This document shows, in pieces, positions 1 to 5,167 of a DNA stretch of 6,254 nucleotides. The stretch is from Gammaproteobacteria bacterium (GTDB lineage Bacteria; Pseudomonadota; Gammaproteobacteria; Steroidobacterales; Woeseiaceae). The translations under genes were made by a program, and so were the position numbers. The stretch's first letter is position 1, and every line of letters starts with the position of its first letter. Under the pieces are notes generated by a model. The model saw nothing but the letters and a program-made list of their open reading frames with translations, ran no database searches and was not told where the DNA came from. The DNA lies in contig DAOWGY010000375.1 of assembly GCA_030641695.1 (NCBI GenBank), forward strand, positions 1-6,254, read 5' to 3'.

Positions 1-752
1 AGCGCCGGCAGATCGAATCGACGATGCGCGAGCAAGCGTTTGCCTATGTCGACTCGATGGACGCACACGACTTGCCACCGTGTGTCTGCGTTTATGACGA
101 ATCCTGGCACCAGGGTGTCGTGGGACTCATTGCGTCGCGTGTCCGTGAGCGATGCCATCGCCCGGTAATTGCATTCGCCCGCGAGACCGGGGAAACGCTC
201 AAGGGATCTGCGCGATCGATTCCCGGCGTGCATGCGCGCGACCTCCTCGAAGCGGTGAACAGCGCGAACCCGGAGGTGATCGTCAAGTTCGGCGGACACG
301 CGATGGCGGCCGGTCTGACGATCGATGCCGCGCAGTACGACACTTTCTCGTTGCTCGCATCGCAGCAACTCGAACGTTTGTATCCGGGCGCCGATTTTAG
401 CGGAGCGATCGTCAGCGATGGCTGCCTGCCCGACAACGCGATGAATCTCGGCTTCGCACGATCGCTGCGCGACGCCGGTCCCTGGGGTGCGGGATTCCCC
501 GAACCGTTGTGGAATGGTGATTTCGCGATCGTGGAGCAACGGACTGTCGGCGAGAACCACCTCAAGTTACGGGTCCGCCCTGCCGCAGGCGGCCAGACTA
601 TCGATGCCATCGCGTTCAACCAGGCGGGGCCGTCATATCGTGGCGTCGTGCAGCTTGCATACCGTCTCGACGTCAACGAGTATCGAGGCATCGAATCGCC
701 GCAACTGGTGGTTGAGCAAATAGCCGCCGTACAATCGCGCGGCGCGCGATGA
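1..752 (+). CDS. recJ: Single-stranded-DNA-specific 5'-3' exonuclease RecJ, C-terminal part (5' end outside window)
   Basis: RecJ degrades single-stranded DNA 5' to 3' in RecF-pathway recombination, mismatch repair and stalled-fork processing, in the cytoplasm. The frame is open from base 3 and gives 249 residues, against about 575 for the whole family, so roughly the last 43% is present. The N-terminal DHH catalytic motifs lie upstream of the window. What remains is the DHHA1 domain and the C-terminal domain. Visible motifs are WHQGVVGLIASRV near base 108, GSARSIPGVHARD near base 204 and the family signature GGHAMAAG at 291-314. Further on, LRDAGPWGAGFPEPLW and LAYRLDVNEYRG match the C-terminal part of E. 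coli RecJ closely as I remember it. The stop is TGA at 750-752. The methionine at 24 is internal, because homology to RecJ continues upstream of it. prfB follows after 40 bases, the same order as in E. coli. Confidence 0.96.
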   Translation, partial: RRQIESTMREQAFAYVDSMDAHDLPPCVCVYDESWHQGVVGLIASRVRERCHRPVIAFARETGETLKGSARSIPGVHARDLLEAVNSANPEVIVKFGGHAMAAGLTIDAAQYDTFSLLASQQLERLYPGADFSGAIVSDGCLPDNAMNLGFARSLRDAGPWGAGFPEPLWNGDFAIVEQRTVGENHLKLRVRPAAGGQTIDAIAFNQAGPSYRGVVQLAYRLDVNEYRGIESPQLVVEQIAAVQSRGAR

Positions 753-776
753 TTGCATGATAAGATCGCGCGTTTT
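734..776 (+). terminator. Terminator- or attenuator-like hairpin between recJ and prfB
   Basis: CGCGCGAT at 743-750 pairs perfectly with ATCGCGCG at 765-772, giving an 8-bp GC-rich stem with a 14-base loop, followed by TTTT at 773-776. The upstream copy of ATCGCGCG at 734-741 can pair with the same 743-750 segment, so two mutually exclusive hairpins are possible. The recJ stop codon sits in the shared region. A further small inverted repeat, TTTCC (774-778) with GGAAA (784-788), would cover the weak GGAAAG ribosome site of prfB. The base pairing is read directly. Any role as a terminator or attenuator is inference; the T run is short, so termination may be partial or absent. Confidence 0.35.
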
Positions 777-792
777 CCGCGCCGGAAAGATC

Positions 793-1888
793 ATGGAAAC
801 GAGCCAGATCAAGCAATCGATAGTCGACCTCAGCGAACGCAGCGATGCGTTGAGGAGGTATCTTTGACTACGACAGCAAGGCGGAACGACTGACCGAAGT
901 TCTGCGCGAGCTCGAGCAACCCGACGTCTGGAACGAACCCAAGCGCGCGCAGGCACTGGGGCAGGAGCGTGCACAGCTGGAACAGGTCGTCGTCGGGCTC
1001 GATGAGGTAAAGAACGGCCTCAGCGACGCCGACGAGTTACTGCAGCTTGCGATCGAGGAAGACGACGAAGACACGGTCGCTGAAGTCGAGCGTGATCTCG
1101 CCGCATTCGAGACGAGTGTCGCCGACCTCGAATTCCGTCGCATGTTTTCGGGCGAAATGGACCCTAATAACGCCTATCTGGATATTCAGTCCGGCGCCGG
1201 TGGAACCGAAGCGCAGGATTGGGCCGAGATGATCCTGCGGATGTATCTGCGCTGGGCCGAGGCGCACGGTTTCAAGGCGGAAGTCATCGAAGCATCCGCC
1301 GGCGAAGTCGCAGGCGTCAAGAGTGCGACAATTCACGTGAGCGGCGATTATGCCTACGGTTGGCTGCGGACGGAGACGGGTGTACATCGGCTGGTGCGCA
1401 AGTCGCCGTTCGACTCGGGGAATCGGCGTCATACGTCATTCGCCTCGGTATTCGTGTCTCCGGAGGTCGACGACGATATCGACATCGAGGTGAATCCGTC
1501 CGATCTGCGCATCGACGTGTATCGCGCGAGCGGCGCCGGCGGCCAGCACGTCAATCGCACCGAGTCCGCTGTCCGCATTACCCACCTGCCGACGAATATC
1601 GTTGTGCAGTGCCAGAACGATCGCTCGCAGCACAAGAACAAGGCGACGGCCATGAATCAGCTCAAGGCGAAACTGTACGAATTCGAAATGCACAAGCGTC
1701 GCGCAGAGGCATCCATCGTGGAAGAGAGCAAGGCCGACGTCGGCTGGGGCAGCCAGATTCGCTCCTATGTGCTCGATCAGAGCCGTATCAAGGATTTGCG
1801 TACCGGCATCGAAACCAGTAACACTCAGGCCGTACTCGATGGCGGGCTGGATAATTTCATTGAAGCAAGCCTGAAACAGGGACTTTAG
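793..1888 (+). CDS. prfB: Peptide chain release factor 2 (RF2), made by programmed +1 frameshift
   Basis: RF2 reads UGA and UAA stop codons in the ribosomal A site and triggers hydrolysis of the peptidyl-tRNA. The gene must be read as join(793..864, 866..1888). The first 24 codons (MET SQI KQS...) end at an in-frame TGA at 865-867; skipping one base continues as DYDSKAERL and gives 364 residues, against 365 in E. coli. The stop-codon-recognition tripeptide SPF is at residues 204-206 (1403-1411), and the catalytic GGQ is at residues 249-251 within RASGAGGQHVNRTES. The residue matching E. coli position 246 is Ala, the form found in most bacteria, rather than the Thr of K-12. The only candidate ribosome site is GGAAAG at 784-789, which is weak. 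The gene ends in TAG, six bases before lysS. A start at 1142 would lose the N-terminal domain and is not credible. Confidence 0.97.
853..868 (+). promoter_or_regulatory. RF2 autoregulatory +1 programmed frameshift site
   Basis: The sequence AGGAGG TAT CTT TGA C holds every element of the classic RF2 frameshift site. There is an internal Shine-Dalgarno at 853-858, a three-base spacer, the slippery CTT codon at 862-864, the UGA stop at 865-867 and a following C that makes UGA a weak stop. It is known that when RF2 is scarce, slow termination at UGA lets tRNA-Leu slip from CUU to UUU and synthesis goes on in the +1 frame, so RF2 controls its own level. The E. coli site has AGGGGG; here the element is AGGAGGT, a perfect seven-base complement to the usual 16S 3' end, so stimulation may be at least as strong (inference). 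Confidence 0.96.
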
Positions 1889-1894
1889 TTCAGC

Positions 1895-3397
1895 GTGGCA
1901 GACGACAACACAAGAGACGAAAACAAGCTCATCGCCGAGCGCCGCCAAAAGCTCGACGCATTGCGCGAGCAGGGTAATGCGTTTCCGAACGACTTCCACC
2001 GCAACGCGCTGGCGGATGAGTTACACAATATGTATGGGGCGCACGACAACGACATGCTCGAGAAAGAGCGCGTAGACGTCGCCGTGTCCGGGCGCATGAT
2101 GGCCAAACGTGTCATGGGCAAGGCCAGTTTCATCAAGCTTGCTGATCGCTCCGGACAAATTCAGGTGCGCCTGGAGCGCGATCGATTGCCGGAAGGCGTC
2201 TACCAGACTTTCAAGAAATGGGACGTCGGCGACATCGTTGGCGCAAGCGGTGTGCTGTTTCAGACCAATACCGGAGAGCTCACGGTTCGCGCCGACCAGG
2301 TACGATTGCTGACCAAATCGCTACGGCCCCTGCCCGAGAAATTTCACGGCCTTGCCGACCAGGAAACGCGCTACCGGCAACGCTACGTCGACCTCATCAT
2401 GAACGAGAGTAGTAGCGAGGTATTTCGCAAGCGCTCCGAAATCGTCGCCTATATTCGCGCGTTCCTCGATTCGCAGGATTTCCTCGAGGTCGAGACTCCA
2501 ATGATGCAAACGACGCCGGGTGGCGCCATCGCGCGGCCGTTTACCACGCATCACAATGCGCTCGATATGCAGCTTTACCTGCGTATTGCGCCGGAACTGA
2601 ATCTGAAACGACTGATCGTCGGTGGCTTCGAGCGCGTCTACGAAATCAACCGCAGTTTCAGAAACGAAGGAATTTCGACGCAGCACAATCCCGAGTTCAC
2701 TATGCTCGAGCTATACCGGGCCTATGCAACTTACGAAGATCTCATGGATATGGTCGAAGCCATGTTGCATGGAATGGCCGACGCGATCACCGGCAAGTCG
2801 ACGCTCGAGTATCAGGGTGAGACATTCGATCTGGCGCAGACTTTCAAGCGAATGACCGTCGAGGAGGTCATCCTGACCTTCAACCCGGACGCCGACGCGT
2901 CGAAACTCCGCGATAGGGATTACCTCGCCTCCGTTTGCGGGCAACTCGGCATACCGGTCAAGGACAGCTACGGACCCGGCAAACTGCAAATTGAAATCTT
3001 CGAGAAGACCGGTGAGGACAATCTGCGCGAGCCCGTATTTGTCACGCAATATCCGACCGAAGTGTCTCCCTTGTCACGCTGCAATGACGAGGATCCGTTT
3101 GTCACGGACCGCTTCGAATTCTTCGTCGCCGGTCGCGAGATCGCCAACGGTTTCTCGGAGCTCAACGATCCCGAGGATCAGGCCAGGCGCTTCCGCGCTC
3201 AGGCCGCCAGTCGTGATGCGGGTGATCAAGAGGCCATGGCGTTCGACCACGACTACATTCGCGCGCTCGAATACGGCATGCCGCCGACGGCAGGAATCGG
3301 CGTCGGCATCGACCGACTCGTCATGCTGTTCACCGACTCACCATCGATCCGCGACGTGCTGCTGTTCCCCCACATGAGGCCCGAAGTCTTCGACTAG
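1895..3397 (+). CDS. lysS: Lysyl-tRNA synthetase, class II
   Basis: LysRS attaches lysine to tRNA-Lys using ATP, in the cytoplasm, as a homodimer. The protein has 500 residues, close to the 505 of E. coli LysS, and aligns with it throughout from memory. The N-terminal OB-fold anticodon-binding domain covers roughly residues 60-150 (VAVSGRMMAKRVMGKASFI, then LRPLPEKFHGL). The class II catalytic core follows. Motif 1 is near 182-204 (ending FLEVETPMM), motif 2 is near 247-274 (ERVYEINRSFRNEGIS, then HNPEFTMLELY) and motif 3 is GIGVGIDRLVMLF at 467-479. REIANGFSELNDPEDQ at 414-429 belongs to the active site. The start is GTG at 1895; the first internal ATG would remove 45 conserved residues. AGGGAC at 1879-1884, inside the end of prfB, is the likely ribosome site. 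The six-base gap to prfB suggests co-transcription and translational coupling. The stop TAG at 3395-3397 touches the REP repeat. Confidence 0.98.
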   Translation: MADDNTRDENKLIAERRQKLDALREQGNAFPNDFHRNALADELHNMYGAHDNDMLEKERVDVAVSGRMMAKRVMGKASFIKLADRSGQIQVRLERDRLPEGVYQTFKKWDVGDIVGASGVLFQTNTGELTVRADQVRLLTKSLRPLPEKFHGLADQETRYRQRYVDLIMNESSSEVFRKRSEIVAYIRAFLDSQDFLEVETPMMQTTPGGAIARPFTTHHNALDMQLYLRIAPELNLKRLIVGGFERVYEINRSFRNEGISTQHNPEFTMLELYRAYATYEDLMDMVEAMLHGMADAITGKSTLEYQGETFDLAQTFKRMTVEEVILTFNPDADASKLRDRDYLASVCGQLGIPVKDSYGPGKLQIEIFEKTGEDNLREPVFVTQYPTEVSPLSRCNDEDPFVTDRFEFFVAGREIANGFSELNDPEDQARRFRAQAASRDAGDQEAMAFDHDYIRALEYGMPPTAGIGVGIDRLVMLFTDSPSIRDVLLFPHMRPEVFD

Positions 3398-3467
3398 CCT
3401 GTTGGAGCGCTTCTCGAAGCGCGACTGAGGCTAGGTTGAATCGCGCTTCGAGAAGCGCTCCAACAGG
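3398..3467. repeat. REP-like palindromic repeat pair (BIME-like) between convergent lysS and ygfZ
   Basis: The arm at 3398-3424 begins CCTGTTGGAGCGC and ends GCGCGA. It is the exact reverse complement of 3441-3467: 27 of 27 bases pair, with a 16-base loop between. Each arm contains its own palindrome: GCGCTTC-TC-GAAGCGC at 3407-3422 and its mirror at 3443-3458. A GTTGGAGC head, an internal palindrome and a GCGA tail resemble the GTAGGAGC...GCGA REP elements of pseudomonads and xanthomonads, which are mobilised by RAYT (TnpA_REP) transposases. Two inverted units form a BIME-like element. As RNA it would fold into a very stable stem from either strand, so it may protect or end the two convergent transcripts; there is no T run, so it is not a typical intrinsic terminator. 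The repeat family assignment rests on layout and remembered consensus. Confidence 0.85.
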
Positions 3468-4150
3468 TACTCGAGTGGGATGTGTGTCAGGGAGACGTCG
3501 CCGATCGACAGTGGGTCGTTCGCTTTGTCGGTGGGGATGACGGCAAGCAGGTCGGTGCCGATTGCGTTCAGGACCTCGCCGATGTCGCGTTCGCCGTCCG
3601 AGACCTTGTCGCCCGGTGACACGGGTTCTGCGCTCGCGAAGCGGTGTGTGCGGCGTTTTGTCGCGCCGCGATAGTGCGTGCGTGCCACGATTTCCTGTCC
3701 CGGATAGCAGCCCTTGTCGAGGCTGATGGCGCTGAGCTGGTCGAGGTTCAGCATGTGCGGTGTGAATTCCTCGGACTGCGCCCGCCAGATTTCGGGTCTG
3801 CCTGCGAGCAGCTTGCCCAGCAGCCAGTCCTCGATGTTTCCGCTTACGCCGAGCCGCTCGGGGGCGACGGCCTCGATGTCGAAGTCGACCTTTGCTCGAA
3901 AACGGAACATCGTCAGCCGACGTACGACTTCATCCGCAAGCTCGGCCGGCAAGATAAGCTCATAGCCCCTGTCGCTGTGAAAAACCGTCAACAGGCAGAT
4001 TACCCGGCCCTTTGGATTACACCAGGCCGAGAGCAGCTCGCCGCGTTCGTCGAGCAGTGTCAGATCGTTCGACAGCTGCGCTTGCAGGAAGTCGAACGCA
4101 TCATCGCCGGACACCAAGATGGTTGTGTATGGAAATTCGGAGTTTGGCAT
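3431..4150 (-). CDS. ygfZ: YgfZ/IBA57-type folate-binding protein for Fe-S enzyme maintenance (GcvT-like fold)
   Basis: YgfZ proteins resemble the T-protein of the glycine cleavage system, bind folate, and support assembly or repair of certain Fe-S enzymes; mitochondrial IBA57 is the eukaryotic relative. The family signature KGCYPGQE is present at residues 146-153, with the conserved Cys at 148, followed by IVARTHYRGATKRR. The N-terminus has FLQAQLSNDL and AWCNPKGRV, also typical. From the ATG at 4148-4150 (MPNSEFPYTTILVSG) the protein is 239 residues, shorter than E. coli YgfZ (about 325), as in many non-enteric homologues. AAGG at 4164-4167 is a distant ribosome site. An alternative ATG at 4187-4189 adds 13 residues and has no visible ribosome site. 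The frame stays open to 4414, but that extension lies antisense to the next gene and lacks homology. The last 11 codons fall almost wholly inside the right REP arm. The gene is convergent with lysS and divergent from the sdh operon. Confidence 0.92.
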   Translation of the reverse strand: MPNSEFPYTTILVSGDDAFDFLQAQLSNDLTLLDERGELLSAWCNPKGRVICLLTVFHSDRGYELILPAELADEVVRRLTMFRFRAKVDFDIEAVAPERLGVSGNIEDWLLGKLLAGRPEIWRAQSEEFTPHMLNLDQLSAISLDKGCYPGQEIVARTHYRGATKRRTHRFASAEPVSPGDKVSDGERDIGEVLNAIGTDLLAVIPTDKANDPLSIGDVSLTHIPLEYLLERFSKRDST

Positions 4151-4222
4151 CAGATAGCGACGGCCTTCAGTAAATAGAACTCGACTCATGCAGGTGCATA
4201 ACTTGTCTGGCATACTTCCGCC
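4151..4222. promoter_or_regulatory. Divergent intergenic region expected to hold the ygfZ and sdh promoters
   Basis: These 72 bases separate the ygfZ start from the start of the sdhAF4-sdhCDA operon, so promoters for both directions should lie here or just inside the genes. On the plus strand, CATACT at 4211-4216 matches four of six bases of a -10 box and ends six bases before the ATG at 4223. I find no convincing -35 partner for it. On the minus strand there are only poor matches around 4169-4176. The placement is inferred from gene arrangement, not from strong promoter motifs. Confidence 0.45.
4188..4199. repeat. Small perfect inverted repeat in the divergent region
   Basis: ATGCA-GG-TGCAT is a 5+5 base perfect inverted repeat with a two-base centre, in the middle of the 72-base space between the divergent ygfZ and sdh starts. 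The position and dyad symmetry suit an operator, but I do not recognise it as a site for a named regulator. It also overlaps the alternative ygfZ start codon at 4187-4189. A repeat this short can arise by chance. Confidence 0.3.
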
Positions 4223-4396
4223 ATGAGCACCTATGACCCGGATGATAAGGACGAATCGAGGGAATCCAAGACCGGGCGGCGTAAAGAGAATGATAACGCG
4301 ACTGAGCCCCGGCCGAAGGAAATCGGCGGGCGTGAGGGTCCTGATCCTACCCGCTACGGCGACTGGGAGAAGGGCGGTCGCTGCATCGATTTCTGA
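4223..4396 (+). CDS. sdhAF4: SDHAF4-type (DUF1674) succinate dehydrogenase assembly factor
   Basis: This 57-residue protein carries the full C-terminal signature of the SDHAF4/DUF1674 family: GGREGPDPTRYGDWEKGG at residues 35-52, then RCIDF to the end. Human SDHAF4 ends, as I recall it, in GPEPTRYGDWERKGRCIDF, almost the same. In eukaryotes the factor binds flavinylated succinate dehydrogenase flavoprotein (SdhA), limits its reactive-oxygen output and helps it join SdhB; the same job is inferred here. Residues 1-34 are very charged (MSTYDPDDKDESRESKTGRR) and look disordered. There are no membrane segments or signal peptide. The ATG at 4223 is the only possible start: a TAA lies in frame at 4199-4201 with no other start between. 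No Shine-Dalgarno is visible. The TGA at 4394-4396 lies 16 bases before sdhC, so it leads the sdh operon. Its small size makes it easy to miss. Confidence 0.93.
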   Translation: MSTYDPDDKDESRESKTGRRKENDNATEPRPKEIGGREGPDPTRYGDWEKGGRCIDF

Positions 4397-4412
4397 AGAA
4401 GAAGCAACAAGC

Positions 4413-4790
4413 ATGAATAATTCTGGCAGACCGCTGTCGCCACACCTGTCGATCTATCGATGGCCGATCACGATGCTGCTATCGATCCTGCACCGTATGA
4501 CCGGTGTCGCGATGTCGCTCGGGCTCGTTGTACTCGCTGCCTGGCTGATGCAGGCGGCGGCGGGTCCGGAGGCTTACCTCCATTTCACGATCCTGATGTC
4601 GACTATCGTCGGCAAGCTGCTGCTCATCGGCTGGAGCTTCGCATTCTTTTTCCACCTTGCGAACGGCGTACGCCACCTCGTGTGGGACACAGGGCGTGGA
4701 TTCGACAAGCGTCATGCCGACCTGTCTGCCTGGTTCGTGCTGATATTTACGCTGGCAATGACCGGCATTTACTGGTGGGCCGTACTATGA
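4413..4790 (+). CDS. sdhC: Succinate dehydrogenase cytochrome b556 subunit (membrane anchor SdhC)
   Basis: SdhC is one of two inner-membrane anchors of complex II; with SdhD it binds heme b and forms the ubiquinone site. The protein has 125 residues. The N-terminal signature RPLSPHLSIYRWPIT (6-20) is followed by SILHRMTG (24-31), where Ser24 and Arg28 match the E. coli quinone-site residues Ser27 and Arg31. In HLANGVRHLVWDTG (81-94), His81 matches the heme ligand His84 of E. coli. Three membrane helices are visible at about 29-49, 57-85 and 104-124. The start at 4413 gives the standard N-terminus; the frame is open further upstream, but that part overlaps sdhAF4 and is unrelated. The purine run GAAGAAGAAG just upstream is only a weak ribosome site. 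The stop overlaps the sdhD start as ATGA. Confidence 0.97.
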   Translation: MNNSGRPLSPHLSIYRWPITMLLSILHRMTGVAMSLGLVVLAAWLMQAAAGPEAYLHFTILMSTIVGKLLLIGWSFAFFFHLANGVRHLVWDTGRGFDKRHADLSAWFVLIFTLAMTGIYWWAVL

Positions 4791-5167
4791 GCCTGCGATC
4801 TCCGCTGGGCCGGGTCCTGGGTCTTGGCAGCGCAAAAGATGGCACCGAGCACTGGTGGGCGCAGCGAGTGACAGCGATAGCCTTGCTGCTCCTCGGTGGC
4901 TGGTTTGCTTATGCGCTCGTACGAATAGACAGCCTGACTTACCTCGATGTCATCCGCTTCATCGGCCAGCCGATCAATGCCATCCTGATGTCCTTGCTTT
5001 GTGTCACGCTCGCGTACCATTCATACCTCGGCGTGCAGGTCGTCATTGAAGACTATGTGCATACGCCCGGCACCAAGATCGTGTCATTGCTGTTTTCGCG
5101 CTTCGCGCACGTGTTCGTCGCGATCGCCGCTGTTTACGCAATTCTTAATATAGGTGTCGGCCGATGA
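4787..5167 (+). CDS. sdhD: Succinate dehydrogenase hydrophobic membrane anchor subunit (SdhD)
   Basis: SdhD is the second membrane anchor of complex II and completes the heme b and quinone sites. The protein has 126 residues. EHWWAQRVTAIALLLL (21-36) is the usual entry to the first helix. In YHSYLGVQVVIEDYVH (77-92), His78 fits the heme ligand His71 of E. coli, and Asp89-Tyr90 fit Asp82-Tyr83, where the Tyr contacts ubiquinone. The spacing from His to Asp (11 residues) is the same. Membrane helices are at about 25-47, 58-87 and 98-122. The ATG at 4787 overlaps the sdhC stop by ATGA, so the two are probably translationally coupled. The frame is open upstream to 4460, but only as an overlap of sdhC. 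The stop at 5165-5167 overlaps the sdhA start in the same way. Confidence 0.96.
   Translation: MSLRSPLGRVLGLGSAKDGTEHWWAQRVTAIALLLLGGWFAYALVRIDSLTYLDVIRFIGQPINAILMSLLCVTLAYHSYLGVQVVIEDYVHTPGTKIVSLLFSRFAHVFVAIAAVYAILNIGVGR

Noticed and set aside
92..691. 199-residue minus-strand ORF antisense to recJ
   Set aside because: Shadow of the conserved RecJ C-terminal domains, with no motif of its own.
704..766. Sigma-70 promoter for prfB (TACAAT at 730 or TAAGAT at 761)
   Set aside because: Neither -10-like hexamer has a -35 partner at a proper distance; TTGAGC at 712 is only 12 bases from TACAAT.
1142..1888. RF2 starting at 1142 as a separate short gene
   Set aside because: The frame is continuous back to 866 with RF2 homology, and joins the first 24 codons through the frameshift site.
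1436..1999. 187-residue minus-strand ORF antisense to prfB
   Set aside because: No recognisable motifs; its codons mirror a strongly conserved gene, and GC-rich DNA commonly leaves such frames open.
3398..3467. CRISPR repeat or insertion-sequence ends
   Set aside because: Only one inverted pair with a 16-base loop, no spacer series, and no transposase between or beside the arms.
3644..4177. 177-residue plus-strand ORF antisense to ygfZ
   Set aside because: It overlaps the YgfZ signature region antisense, and has no start context or family resemblance.
4233..4412. 60-residue N-terminal extension of SdhC
   Set aside because: It is an out-of-frame overlap of sdhAF4; the standard SdhC N-terminus begins at 4413.
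4151..4414. N-terminal extension of ygfZ to an upstream ATG at 4414
   Set aside because: The extra 88 residues show no family resemblance and are antisense to the strongly supported sdhAF4 gene.
4460..4786. N-terminal extension of SdhD
   Set aside because: It overlaps sdhC in another frame; SdhD homology begins at 4787 with an ATGA junction.
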